A stretch of DNA of 64,000 nucleotides from Pseudothermotoga thermarum DSM 5069 (GCF_000217815.1 NC_015707.1:930001-994000); one strand, 5' to 3'. Numbered from the stretch's first letter, positions 26,468 to 34,742 are shown. Numbers and translations: made by a program. Notes: generated by a model from the letters alone, not told the origin.

Positions 26468-27653
26468 AGATTTGTCCCCTCTTTATTATCACATCGGGAG
26501 TAATGCCTATAAGGTACATCACTGTCTCCAAGTCTGCGTCGTTGTAAAGCAAAAGATCTGCATCTTTACCAGGTTCTATTGTTCCAATTTTGTCCGCAAG
26601 ACCAAGTACTGCAGCTGAGTTCAAAGTAAAAGCCGTTAAAACTTCATAGGGATTCATTTTCAAATATCTTACAGCAAGATTCATGACGAAAGAAGGTTCA
26701 ACAACTGGACTTGAGCCTGGGTTGAAATCACTTGCAAGCGCAACAAGAGCATTTTTGTCGATCAATTCTCTTGCAGGAGCGTATTTTTCATTCAAATAGT
26801 AACTTGTGGCCGGCATGAGTACAGCAAAAGTGTTGCTTCGCGCAAGAATGTCTATATCTTCTTCGCTGATTTTAAGGACATGTTCAACCGAGGTTGCACC
26901 GTATTTAACGGCAAGCTGAGTTGCACCTGTTCTTTCAATTTCGTCTGCGTGAACTCGTATTTTGAAGTTCATATTTTTTGCAGCAATCAAAAGCTTTTCC
27001 GTTTGCTTAAGATCAAATGCCCCAACATCGCAAAATACATCCACAAATTGACAATCGTTTTGGACTTTTTGTAGCATTTCGATGACTTTGTCCATGTATT
27101 CACTTGGACTGGTTCCCTTTGGTACGGCATGCGCAGCCATAAACGTTGGAACCACGTCCATATGGGAAATTTTACCAAGAATTTTCAACGCTTGAAGCTG
27201 TTTTAATTCATCTAGTTCGTTCAATCCATAGCCAGTTTTTCCTTCCAAACAAGTGACACCTTTTTTAAAGTACTTTGCGAGCAGCTTTAAGTTAAATCTG
27301 ACAAGTTCTGAAAGTTCCGCATTTTTAACTTTTTCTACAGTTTCGTAAATTCCCCCACCTGAGGCGTGGATATCGAGATAGCTTAATCCCCCCACCCTCC
27401 TGAGAAAGTCCATTTCACGGTAACCATAAAATGGAATATGGGTATGGCAGTCGACAAAACCTGGGATAACAAGATCGGCAAATATGCATTTTGCATCAAC
27501 GGGTTTTTCTTTTGTCAAATCTTTTATTTTGCCATTTTCTATAACTACATAGACGTTTTCGTATTTTTCTATCTTACCAAGTTCCAATCCTCTTTTAGGT
27601 TTATTTCCAAGTGCGGTGTACAGCTTCTTTGCAAAAACGGTAAAATAGTTCAT
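26457..27653 (-). CDS. hutI: Imidazolonepropionase
   Basis: Hydrolyses imidazolone-5-propionate to N-formimino-glutamate in histidine breakdown. 398 residues. Metal-dependent amidohydrolase: VDCHTHIPF (HxH), later MAAHAVPKG and KIRVHADEIERTGA, and ASDFNPGSSP with the catalytic Asp. ATG directly follows the ftcD stop. The next pathway enzyme (ftcD) is upstream in the operon; hutH and hutU are not in the window. Confidence 0.94.
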   Translation of the reverse strand: MNYFTVFAKKLYTALGNKPKRGLELGKIEKYENVYVVIENGKIKDLTKEKPVDAKCIFADLVIPGFVDCHTHIPFYGYREMDFLRRVGGLSYLDIHASGGGIYETVEKVKNAELSELVRFNLKLLAKYFKKGVTCLEGKTGYGLNELDELKQLQALKILGKISHMDVVPTFMAAHAVPKGTSPSEYMDKVIEMLQKVQNDCQFVDVFCDVGAFDLKQTEKLLIAAKNMNFKIRVHADEIERTGATQLAVKYGATSVEHVLKISEEDIDILARSNTFAVLMPATSYYLNEKYAPARELIDKNALVALASDFNPGSSPVVEPSFVMNLAVRYLKMNPYEVLTAFTLNSAAVLGLADKIGTIEPGKDADLLLYNDADLETVMYLIGITPDVIIKRGQIFEN

Positions 27654-28574
27654 TCAATCTTTTGCCCCCTCTTTTGCAAGAATCTGAAGCAATCGGTTTT
27701 CTATCACTCTATCTACTCCAAAATCGTCCAGTTGGAGGTAAAATTGTGCAACGTCTATCATGGCTTGAAGTGGTACCATGCCGATTATCTCGGTGCTCAC
27801 AACAGGTACACCGTATCTTTGAGCTTCCCGCCTGATCGTTTCAAGAACTCTGAAAAGCGGGCTTTTTTTGTAGTTTGTCATGTTCATCGACACTTGTACC
27901 ATACCTTTATCCTTCAATTCCACTGCTATTGCCTTTACATACCTGTATCCCCCGCTTATGTGTCTTACGGCTTTGGCTATCTTTTCAGCCACTTCTAGCC
28001 TGTTTGTGCCAAGGTTCACGTTGAAAGCTATCAAATATTCTCTGGCTCCAACGGCAACCACACCAGCAGTTGGATGCACCTCATCTGGTCCAAAATCTGG
28101 TTTCCACATGGGATCTTTTATTTTTTCAAAGAAACCTTCAAATTCACCTTTGCGAATGTCTGCAAGATTTTCCCTGTGCGGCGCGGTTGCAGATCGCTCA
28201 TAAAGGTACACAGGTATTTTCAGCTCTTCACCGATTCTTTTTCCAAGCCTTTTAGAAAGTTCAACGCATTCTTCCATTGTAACTCCTAAAACTGGCACAA
28301 ATGGGATGACATCCGTTGCTCCCATTCTTGGATGTTCTCCTTTGTGGTAGCGAAGATCTATCAATTCCATCGCTTTTTTCGTCATATCGAACAATGCATC
28401 AACCATGACATCTGGATCTCCTATCAAAGTGACAACCGATCTGTTATGATCTGGATCCATCGACCAATCCAAAACCCAAATCCCTTTTCTTTTTTCAGCC
28501 TCAGCTATTATTTCCCTTACAACTTCTTCCCTTCTTCCTTCACTGAAATTAGGTACCGATTCAACGATCTTCAT
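27654..28574 (-). CDS. ftcD: Glutamate formimidoyltransferase
   Basis: 306 residues, the formimidoyltransferase part only, with no cyclodeaminase domain. It moves the formimino group from formiminoglutamate to tetrahydrofolate. The amino end VESVPNFSEGR and the HKGEHPRMGATDVIPF and ATAPHREN segments are typical. It is the first gene of the leftward run. A TATAAT on the minus strand at 28609-28614 is the likely -10, though no convincing -35 was found; AGGAGGTG precedes the ATG. Confidence 0.94.
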   Translation of the reverse strand: MKIVESVPNFSEGRREEVVREIIAEAEKRKGIWVLDWSMDPDHNRSVVTLIGDPDVMVDALFDMTKKAMELIDLRYHKGEHPRMGATDVIPFVPVLGVTMEECVELSKRLGKRIGEELKIPVYLYERSATAPHRENLADIRKGEFEGFFEKIKDPMWKPDFGPDEVHPTAGVVAVGAREYLIAFNVNLGTNRLEVAEKIAKAVRHISGGYRYVKAIAVELKDKGMVQVSMNMTNYKKSPLFRVLETIRREAQRYGVPVVSTEIIGMVPLQAMIDVAQFYLQLDDFGVDRVIENRLLQILAKEGAKD

Positions 28575-28659
28575 CGCTTACACCTCCTGTTTTTACTTCT
28601 CAAAAAACATTATACTACAGCGTTAATTGGTCGAATCGCTGGGTTGTTGAACAAAGTAC

Positions 28660-28688
28660 TTGATTTTGGTCAACTCAACGATTATAAT
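28660..28688 (+). promoter_or_regulatory. Promoter of the phd-like/msmK operon
   Basis: TTGATT (28660-28665), 17-base spacer, TATAAT (28683-28688). Transcription would start about 28695, inside the palindrome that begins at 28693. A repressor bound there would block initiation. Confidence 0.85.
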
Positions 28689-28692
28689 AAAT

Positions 28693-28714
28693 CATGACCA
28701 TAATTATGGTCATG
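28693..28714 (+). promoter_or_regulatory. Perfect 22-bp palindrome, likely operator
   Basis: Half site CATGACCATAA followed directly by its exact complement. It covers the transcription start and ends one base before the ribosome site. Phd/YefM antitoxins bind such palindromes at their own promoters, so autoregulation is likely. Confidence 0.8.
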
Positions 28715-28725
28715 GAGGATTAAAA

Positions 28726-28992
28726 ATGCCAAAAAGAGAGATCGAGTTTTACAGCGTTGCAGAAGCAAAAGCAAAATTGTCACAGCTGGTGAACCTTACA
28801 AAAAACAAAGACGTTGTGATAACTAAGAATGGGCATCCAGCAGCTGTTTTGATGGATTATGAAAGGTTCAAAAAAATAAGCAAGTTTATAGACGATCTTT
28901 ACGAGTTGTACTTGTTGGAGATTGGGGATCCATCTTGTTTTGGTAAGGTAAGCCAAGATCAAATGCTTGAAGAGGATATCGAGGAGGTGTAA
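28726..28992 (+). CDS. Phd/YefM-family antitoxin-like regulator (no adjacent toxin)
   Basis: 88 residues. The amino-terminal DNA-binding fold reads FYSVAEAKAKLSQLVNL and VVITKNGHPAAVLMDYERF, standard for Phd/YefM; the carboxy tail (residues about 55-88) would normally embrace a toxin. No Doc-, RelE- or PIN-type toxin gene follows; the next gene, 2 bases later, is an ABC ATPase. The ATG at 28726 has GGAGG upstream; the longer reading from 28660 runs through the promoter. It either regulates msmK or pairs with a toxin elsewhere. Confidence 0.85.
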   Translation: MPKREIEFYSVAEAKAKLSQLVNLTKNKDVVITKNGHPAAVLMDYERFKKISKFIDDLYELYLLEIGDPSCFGKVSQDQMLEEDIEEV

Positions 28993-28994
28993 GA

Positions 28995-30098
28995 ATGGCA
29001 CAGGTTGAACTTGAAAAGGTTACGAAAATTTACGACAACAAAGTCGTTGCTGTTAAAGAAGCGACATTCACAGTCAACGATAAGGAATTTTGCGTTTTGC
29101 TTGGACCATCCGGTTGTGGAAAGACAACAACGCTTCGCATGATTGCAGGGCTGGAAGAGGTTACTTCTGGAATCATAAAAATCGACGGTAAAATTGTGAA
29201 CGACGTAGAACCAAAAGATCGCGATATAGCAATGGTTTTCCAGAACTATGCATTGTATCCTCACATGACCGTTTATGAAAACATGGCTTTCGGGCTCAAA
29301 CTTAGAAAATTTCCAAAGGACGAAATTGACAGAAGGGTAAGGGAAGCTGCAAGAATTTTGGGAATAGAAGATCTTCTCGACAGAAAACCTAGACAGTTGT
29401 CCGGTGGTCAAAGACAACGCGTTGCCGTTGGACGCGCTATTGTGAGAAATCCAAAGGTGTTCCTTTTCGATGAACCGTTGTCTAACTTAGACGCAAAGCT
29501 GAGAGTTCAAATGAGAAGTGAGCTGAAAAAGTTACATCACAGATTGGGTGCCACAATAATATACGTTACACACGACCAGGTTGAGGCAATGACGATGGCT
29601 GACAAAATCGTTGTGATGAAAGACGGCGTTATTCAACAAATAGGTACACCATTTGAAGTCTACAACAAACCAAAGAACTTGTTTGTTGCTGGTTTCATTG
29701 GCAGTCCTGCAATGAACTTTGTAAACGCAACAGTTATCGCAAAAGGTGGAGGTATTTGGATAAAAACAAGCGGTTTTGAGGTGAAAGTCGTCAAAGAGCA
29801 TGAACCAATTTTGGAAAAATGGATTGACAAAGAGGTTATATTCGGTATTCGACCTGAAAATATATTCGACAAACTCTTTGCCGTAGCGCCTCAACCTGAA
29901 AATACCGTGACGGGTGTTGTTGATGTAGTTGAACCGCTTGGAAGCGAAACACTTTTGCATGTTAAATGTGGTGAAGACGTTTTGGTTGCACGAGTGGATC
30001 CAAGAACTCAGGCGCAGGAAGGAGCAAGAATCGATTTGGTGTTTGACATGAATAGAATCCACGTGTTTGATAAAGATACACAAGAGGCAATCATATGA
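28995..30098 (+). CDS. Sugar ABC transporter ATPase (MsmK/UgpC family)
   Basis: 367 residues: Walker A GPSGCGKTT, Q-loop VFQNYALYPHM, signature LSGGQRQR, Walker B FLFDEPLSNLD and a carboxy-terminal TOBE-type regulatory domain (GIRPENI region and after). This type energises CUT1 carbohydrate importers. No permease or binding protein is nearby, and a terminator follows immediately, so it may serve several sugar transporters, as MsmK does in streptococci. It is cotranscribed with the Phd-like gene. Confidence 0.93.
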   Translation: MAQVELEKVTKIYDNKVVAVKEATFTVNDKEFCVLLGPSGCGKTTTLRMIAGLEEVTSGIIKIDGKIVNDVEPKDRDIAMVFQNYALYPHMTVYENMAFGLKLRKFPKDEIDRRVREAARILGIEDLLDRKPRQLSGGQRQRVAVGRAIVRNPKVFLFDEPLSNLDAKLRVQMRSELKKLHHRLGATIIYVTHDQVEAMTMADKIVVMKDGVIQQIGTPFEVYNKPKNLFVAGFIGSPAMNFVNATVIAKGGGIWIKTSGFEVKVVKEHEPILEKWIDKEVIFGIRPENIFDKLFAVAPQPENTVTGVVDVVEPLGSETLLHVKCGEDVLVARVDPRTQAQEGARIDLVFDMNRIHVFDKDTQEAII

Positions 30099-30113
30099 AA
30101 GATTTTCATAATT

Positions 30114-30141
30114 AAGGGGAGGCCGAAAGCCTCCCCTTTTG
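30114..30141 (+). terminator. Terminator of the msmK operon
   Basis: AAGGGGAGGC (30114-30123), loop CGAAA, GCCTCCCCTT (30129-30138) and a T-run. It isolates msmK from the cobalamin riboswitch that follows. Confidence 0.92.
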
Positions 30142-30166
30142 TTATATAATTATGTTGAAAGTTAAT

Positions 30167-30328
30167 ATTCGAGCGCCAGAGGGTACCCGCAAGGGTTTAA
30201 AGGGGAAGCCGGTGAAAATCCGGCGCGGGTCCGCCACCGTAACCGGGGACGAAATCCACGTGATGCCACTGGCTTTTAAGCCGGGAAGGCGTGGAGAGTA
30301 GGATGATCCGGGAGCCGGGAGACCTGCC
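30167..30328 (+). ncRNA. Cobalamin riboswitch
   Basis: Recognisable by conserved pieces: GCCGGTGAAAATCCGGC hairpin, then CCGCCACCGTAA, a GGGAAGGCG segment and the B12 box AGCCGGGAGACCTGCC (30313-30328). The downstream expression platform is a terminator at 30341-30379 that would form when cobalamin binds. A TATAAT at 30145-30150 is the likely -10. It precedes btuFCD, so it lowers B12 uptake when B12 is abundant. Confidence 0.95.
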
Positions 30329-30330
30329 CC

Positions 30331-30379
30331 TGGTCAATTGACCATCCTCTTCGAGACCAAGAGGATGGTGAAATTTTTT
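30331..30379 (+). terminator. Riboswitch-controlled terminator
   Basis: ACCATCCTCTT (30341-30351), loop CGAGACC, AAGAGGATGGT (30359-30369), then GAAATTTTTT. The palindrome TGGTCAATTGACCA (30331-30344) overlaps the 5' arm and can form an alternative hairpin, giving the switch. Confidence 0.9.
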
Positions 30380-30397
30380 GCCGGGAGGTGTTGAGTT

Positions 30398-31294
30398 GTG
30401 AGAAGGTTTTCGGTTTGGTTGGTTCTATTGGTGGCTGTAAGTGTTCTTCTAGCTTATCCGATAACCGTTGTAGACGATGCTGGAAGAGTTGTCACCATCG
30501 AGAAGATGCCAATGCGAATTATCTGCGCTGCGCCATCGGCAACTATGTTTTTGCAATATCTAGGTTTAGAAGATAGGATAGTTGGAGTAACCAATTGGGA
30601 TGAGTACCAAAACGCTGAAAAAATAGGCAATATGGTACCTTTGAACGTTGAAAAAATTCTGAGTTTAAATCCTGATTTGGTAATAACGTATGGGGGATTT
30701 CAACTTCCAGAAGTTGCAAAACTTGAGCAGCATAACCTTACAACGATAGTTTTAAACGCAACGACGGTCAAAGGCATACTTCAAAACCTTGTGCTTGTCG
30801 GAACCGTATGTGGGGTTAGGGAAAAAGCAAAACAACTTGCCTTAGAGCTTGAAAAATTCTACACGGACATAGCAAAGAAAGCTTATGCAATTACTCTTGA
30901 AAAACGTGTCAAGGTTGTATACCTTTTGGATGTCCCTGGACCAGATATCAAGGAAATCTGGACATGTGGTACAGGATCTTTCTTGCACGAGATCATAACT
31001 TTAGCTGGAGGAATAAACATAGCGGCTGGTTATACTGGACCTAATGGATGGCTGCCGATTTCGATCGAATTCATCGTTTCACAGGATCCCGACGTAATTG
31101 TCGTGGCCGGATACATACCGGGTGCTGAAGAAGAAATAAAACAAAAAATTCTCAATTTTGCTCCGTTCAAATCGATAAAAGCTGTTAAAAATCGCAGAGT
31201 TTACGTGTACGATGGAAATCTCCTGAGCCGAGCTGTACCACAGTTGATCCAAATGATAGAAGTCATGTACAAAGATTTCTACGGAGGAAAATAA
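30398..31294 (+). CDS. btuF: Cobalamin ABC transporter, binding protein
   Basis: 298 residues. Signal peptide of about 19 residues (RRFSVWLVLLVAVSVLLA). Two-lobed Fe/B12-binding fold without lipobox: RIICAAPSATMFLQYLGLED, NVEKILSLNPDLVITYG and QDPDVIVVAG. GTG start with GGGAGGTG upstream. The riboswitch identifies the ligand as cobalamin or a precursor. Confidence 0.92.
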   Translation: MRRFSVWLVLLVAVSVLLAYPITVVDDAGRVVTIEKMPMRIICAAPSATMFLQYLGLEDRIVGVTNWDEYQNAEKIGNMVPLNVEKILSLNPDLVITYGGFQLPEVAKLEQHNLTTIVLNATTVKGILQNLVLVGTVCGVREKAKQLALELEKFYTDIAKKAYAITLEKRVKVVYLLDVPGPDIKEIWTCGTGSFLHEIITLAGGINIAAGYTGPNGWLPISIEFIVSQDPDVIVVAGYIPGAEEEIKQKILNFAPFKSIKAVKNRRVYVYDGNLLSRAVPQLIQMIEVMYKDFYGGK

Positions 31295-31295
31295 G

Positions 31296-32279
31296 ATGAA
31301 ATGGCGCATCCTGGCTGCGGCAGTTTTGCTGTTTGCAACAATTGTGCTTTGCTCGATGTTTGGTACTGTGAAAATGAGTTTTAAAGATTTCTCTGAAGCT
31401 TTTTTCTTTAGGCAGGGAAGATGGGTAAAAATTCTTTGGGACGTGAGGTTGCCAAGAGTAGTCCTATCAGTTGTGGCCGGTGCAGGTCTTGCCGCAGTCG
31501 GGGGCGTCCTTCAAGGGCTTTTGAGAAATCCATTGGTCGATCCTTACCTTTTAGGGGTATCCTCTGGCGCTTCCTTTGGGGCCGTTTTATCTTTGCTTTT
31601 GGCAAGTTATTACGGTTATTCAATCGTTTTAAGGCTTCCAATAATAAGCTTTTCTTTTGCCGTTTTGGCTTCCTCTTTGGCTTTGATACTTGCAAGACGA
31701 AATGGAACCACTCCCACCACCGATTTGATATTGAGCGGTGTGTTGATGAGTATTTTATTCAGCTCCGGAACAATAGTTGCAATTTTACTTGTTAGAAAAA
31801 CTTTCACCAATGCTCATATTTGGTTGTACGGAACATTCTCAGGAGTTGGGTGGAAGGATATTCCGATTCCTTTGATATCAACAGCAGCTTTTGTTCTGCT
31901 TTCAGTTGGATTTTCAGAAAGTTTGAACGCCATTGCACTTGGTGAAACGCAAGCGAAAATATCAGGTGTAAACGTCGAATTCGTTAAACTTTTAATTTAC
32001 ATAATAGGAAGTTTCACCACCGCTTCAATTGTCTCTGTAACTGGAACAATAGGTTTTGTCGGTTTGATAACACCCCATGTCGTTAGGCGTTTGTTTGGAA
32101 GCAACCACAAAATTTTGATACCTTTGTCTTCAATAATCGGAGGAATTTTTCTTTGCATCTGCGATACCTTTGCGAGAACTATTCTCAGCCCATCGGAACT
32201 TCCAATAGGAGTTGTCACAGCTTTTGTTGGGACACCTGTGATGCTTTTCATAATGAAAAGAGGTGCTTCCCGTGAGTGA
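31296..32279 (+). CDS. btuC: Cobalamin ABC transporter, permease
   Basis: FecCD/BtuC-family permease, 327 residues, about 10 membrane segments. Family markers: RLPRVVLSVVAGAGLAAVGG, LRNPLVDPYLLGVSSGASFG and GFVGLITPHVVRRLFGSNHK. It starts one base after btuF and overlaps btuD by 8 bases. Confidence 0.94.
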   Translation: MKWRILAAAVLLFATIVLCSMFGTVKMSFKDFSEAFFFRQGRWVKILWDVRLPRVVLSVVAGAGLAAVGGVLQGLLRNPLVDPYLLGVSSGASFGAVLSLLLASYYGYSIVLRLPIISFSFAVLASSLALILARRNGTTPTTDLILSGVLMSILFSSGTIVAILLVRKTFTNAHIWLYGTFSGVGWKDIPIPLISTAAFVLLSVGFSESLNAIALGETQAKISGVNVEFVKLLIYIIGSFTTASIVSVTGTIGFVGLITPHVVRRLFGSNHKILIPLSSIIGGIFLCICDTFARTILSPSELPIGVVTAFVGTPVMLFIMKRGASRE

Positions 32280-33063
32280 CATCGCTCTTCAAAAAGTGTG
32301 GTTCAGCTATTCGCAGAAAAATGATTTGAAAGAAAACCAATACGTTTTGAAAGGAATTGATCTTGAAGTCAACCGCGGAGAATTTGTTGGTTTGCTTGGA
32401 CCAAACGGTTGTGGCAAAACAACCTTGCTCAAGGTGATGGCAGGAATATTAAAACCACAAAAAGGTCATGTTGAAATTTGTGGATTGGATCCCTTCAAAA
32501 CAAGCCGTCGTAAAATTGCCAAATTGGTTGGCTTAGTAACGCAGGATTTTATGCCTGTTTACAAGTTCACGGTTAAAGAAATCGTCATGAGCGGAAGACT
32601 ACCTTACGTGAAAAGTTTCTTTCCAAGTTGGACTGTGGATGATGAAAAAGCTGTCTTAGATGCTTTGGAAAAAGTTGATGCGAAAAATCTTTTAAATCGT
32701 CCATTTCAAAATTTAAGTACAGGTGAGCAAAAACGAGTGGCAATTGCTCGAATTATTGCTCAGCAAACGACAATCGTTCTTTTTGACGAACCAACAGCGC
32801 ATCTTGATCCAAAACATGTTCGGGAAATAAAGATGCTTTTGAAAAAATTACACAGCGAAGGTAAAACAATCGTTGCCGCTCTTCACGATATAAACACTGC
32901 GGCAGAAATTTGTGAAAAAATTGTTCTTATGAAAGAGGGAAGAATTTGCTTTTTTGGAACTCCCGAGGATGTTTTAACACCTGAGAGGTTAAAACAAATC
33001 TATGAAACAGATTTCTTCACATACAGAGATTTAGGCGCGAAAAAACTCATCGTTATGTTTTGA
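32272..33063 (+). CDS. btuD: Cobalamin ABC transporter, ATPase
   Basis: ATPase of about 263 residues. Walker A GPNGCGKTT, Q-loop VTQDF, signature LSTGEQKR and Walker B VLFDEPTAHLD. Two GTG codons compete; the second (32272) is 8 bases after AGAGG, the first (32263) is inside that site, so 32272 is chosen. Its stop lies 6 bases before that of the convergent zinc-ribbon gene. Confidence 0.92.
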   Translation: MSDIALQKVWFSYSQKNDLKENQYVLKGIDLEVNRGEFVGLLGPNGCGKTTLLKVMAGILKPQKGHVEICGLDPFKTSRRKIAKLVGLVTQDFMPVYKFTVKEIVMSGRLPYVKSFFPSWTVDDEKAVLDALEKVDAKNLLNRPFQNLSTGEQKRVAIARIIAQQTTIVLFDEPTAHLDPKHVREIKMLLKKLHSEGKTIVAALHDINTAAEICEKIVLMKEGRICFFGTPEDVLTPERLKQIYETDFFTYRDLGAKKLIVMF

Positions 33064-33069
33064 TTTTTG

Positions 33070-33372
33070 CTATTCTAACTGTTGTAACTTCAAAGCCTTT
33101 TCCAGTTCTGATTGATTTATATACCCCAAACGAAGGAGTATCTTTCCCAAAGCCACATGCGTCATAATGCGTTGTTGAATTGCAAGTGCTTGTTCAAGTT
33201 GATCTTTGGTTATCGATTCAAGTTCTAAAAGTATTTCTCCTAGTTTCAATGGAGGAAAAATTTGAATAATCTTACCACCACACTTTTCACAATTTTTCGA
33301 TTTTTGATATTTCAAAGCGGAAGCGGAAAAAGTCACATCTCCACAGTTGATACATTTGAATTTGTAAGCCAC
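33070..33372 (-). CDS. Zinc-ribbon protein with MshEN/GspE-N-like repeat
   Basis: About 100 residues. The amino end has four cysteines as CINCGDVTF and CEKCGGKI (a zinc ribbon). The rest is LGEILLELESITKDQLEQAL and LGKILLRLGYINQSELEKAL, two helical repeats like the amino-terminal MshEN domain of type II/IV pilus ATPases, which in some proteins binds c-di-GMP. GTG at 33372 has GGGGGA before it; the longer reading to 33468 adds unrelated residues. It follows the SARP gene on the same strand. Confidence 0.7.
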   Translation of the reverse strand: MAYKFKCINCGDVTFSASALKYQKSKNCEKCGGKIIQIFPPLKLGEILLELESITKDQLEQALAIQQRIMTHVALGKILLRLGYINQSELEKALKLQQLE

Positions 33373-33464
33373 ACCAATCCCCCACTGTAAGACAAAATTC
33401 AAAGTTATTATTGCACAGCATACTTGATCTTTGGTTAACAATTTCTGAAAAAAGACTGAATATG

Positions 33465-34433
33465 TCATCTTGCATTTCTTATGTACACATTGAGTTGAGA
33501 TGATGTAATTAAACTTTGGACTCTGAGCAGAACACTTGTTATACCTTTTTCATTCATACCATCCAACCAAATTGCTATTTTGTCTACCGATAGCTTTTCC
33601 ACTTTATCGGTTGGTCTAAGTATCTTTTTCAGCTGGCTTAAAACTTCGTCGAGATCAATTTCCTTAGATAACCGTTCAACAACAATTATTTTCTTTTCTG
33701 GCAAATTGGATATTATCATTTGATGAAGATTTATCAGATCACTCGAAGGATTCACATTTAATTCTCTTTGCAAACGCTGGGAAAACTCTTTGAAAAGTTT
33801 CATAGAAGCTGTTCTATTTCCTTTTTTCCAATAAGCCACCATGAGCAGATAACAGGCTCGTTCGTTGAAAATATCCTCTTCTAGCGCTCGCTGTGCAAAC
33901 TTAATAGCGTCGTCGTACATACTTTCTTCAATCTTTAATTTTGCACATTCAAGCAAGGCTGTAATGAAAACTTCTTTGTAATATTCTCTCTGGCGCAGCA
34001 CCCAATCTTCATATAAAATTTCTTGCATATAATCTCCCTTGTACATTTCTAAAGCGGTAAACAACAATCGTTTTTTCAAATCGCGTTCTGGTGTTATCAA
34101 AGCTTCTTTGATCAATTTGTCAAATATTTCGGCGTCAATTTCGATTTCAAAATCTGGATCAAATACATATCCATCCTCTTTGTGAATAATGACTTTGCTT
34201 TCAAGAAGCTTTCTTATAGCATGAACGGCACATTGCAGACTCATTTTTGCGTATTGTTCATTCATGCTGGGCCAGTAATATTCACAAAGCATGGTTGTTG
34301 ATATCCATTTTCCCCGATTTGCAATGAAAAACCGTAGTAAACTACGTGCTTTTTTGGATTTCATATCGCATAATTGTACCATTTTGTTGTCATCATCAAT
34401 AATGGTAAAATCCCCAAAGCAATTGATTTTCAT
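33465..34433 (-). CDS. SARP-type transcriptional regulator (winged helix and BTAD)
   Basis: 322 residues. The amino-terminal 90 residues resemble an OmpR-type winged helix (MKSKKARSLLRFFIANRGKW, SLQCAVHAIRKLLES), followed by a helical BTAD domain (residues about 95-240). The last 80 residues are not recognised. No target is evident; the glp operon is divergent from it and 309 bases away, so regulation of that operon is possible but unproven. Confidence 0.85.
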   Translation of the reverse strand: MKINCFGDFTIIDDDNKMVQLCDMKSKKARSLLRFFIANRGKWISTTMLCEYYWPSMNEQYAKMSLQCAVHAIRKLLESKVIIHKEDGYVFDPDFEIEIDAEIFDKLIKEALITPERDLKKRLLFTALEMYKGDYMQEILYEDWVLRQREYYKEVFITALLECAKLKIEESMYDDAIKFAQRALEEDIFNERACYLLMVAYWKKGNRTASMKLFKEFSQRLQRELNVNPSSDLINLHQMIISNLPEKKIIVVERLSKEIDLDEVLSQLKKILRPTDKVEKLSVDKIAIWLDGMNEKGITSVLLRVQSLITSSQLNVYIRNAR

Positions 34434-34640
34434 AAACTGTCACTCCCATTCTAAGAATCTTTCGACAATTAAAATTGTTAGTCTCGAACGAAAAGTGATT
34501 GACTGTTTAATCAATTTTAACACAACTTCACTTATGTCAATAATTTCGAAAATATTTCTTTTTACTGTTAAGAACACCAATAAATTCATAAGATTAGTTG
34601 TGGTCTAATTTTGGTTAATTGGTTGTACCAAAGCATTGGC
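34434..34640. other. Divergent region between the SARP and glp genes
   Basis: About 200 bases of AT-rich sequence. No gene or clear signal was seen apart from the GGGAGTGA ribosome site of the SARP gene at its left edge. The glp promoter and leader occupy the bases that follow. Confidence 0.5.
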
Positions 34641-34669
34641 TTGATTTTCAAAAACAAATCTGATAAAAT
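34641..34669 (+). promoter_or_regulatory. Promoter of the glpA-like operon
   Basis: TTGATT (34641-34646), 17-base spacer, TAAAAT (34664-34669). The predicted start (about 34675) coincides with the beginning of the antiterminator stem. Confidence 0.85.
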
Positions 34670-34674
34670 TAAAA

Positions 34675-34725
34675 TGTGGTTGAGATTTGGAGAAAGCCAC
34701 ATCCCGTTTGGGGTGTGGCTTTTTT
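34675..34725 (+). promoter_or_regulatory. GlpP-type antiterminator/terminator leader, copy 1
   Basis: Two alternative hairpins share bases. Terminator: 11-bp stem AGCCACATCCC (34695-34705), loop GTTT, GGGGTGTGGCT (34710-34720), then T-run. Antiterminator: TGTGG (34675-34679) with CCACA (34697-34701), enclosing GAGATTTGGAGAAAG. The block GAGATTTGGAGAAAGCCA differs by one base from copy 2 at 41655-41672. The genes behind it (glycerol-3-phosphate oxidation) and the nearby glpP gene point to GlpP control. Confidence 0.85.
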
Positions 34726-34742
34726 CTTTGGAGGTTGATTCA

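Noticed and set aside
28993-30098. A toxin partner for the Phd-like antitoxin
   Set aside because: The next gene is a complete sugar ABC ATPase, and no RelE, Doc or PIN toxin frame is found on either strand nearby.
34611-34742. Extended amino end for the GlpA-like protein
   Set aside because: It would translate the promoter and terminator leader; GGAGG fits the ATG at 34743 and the FAD fold begins there.
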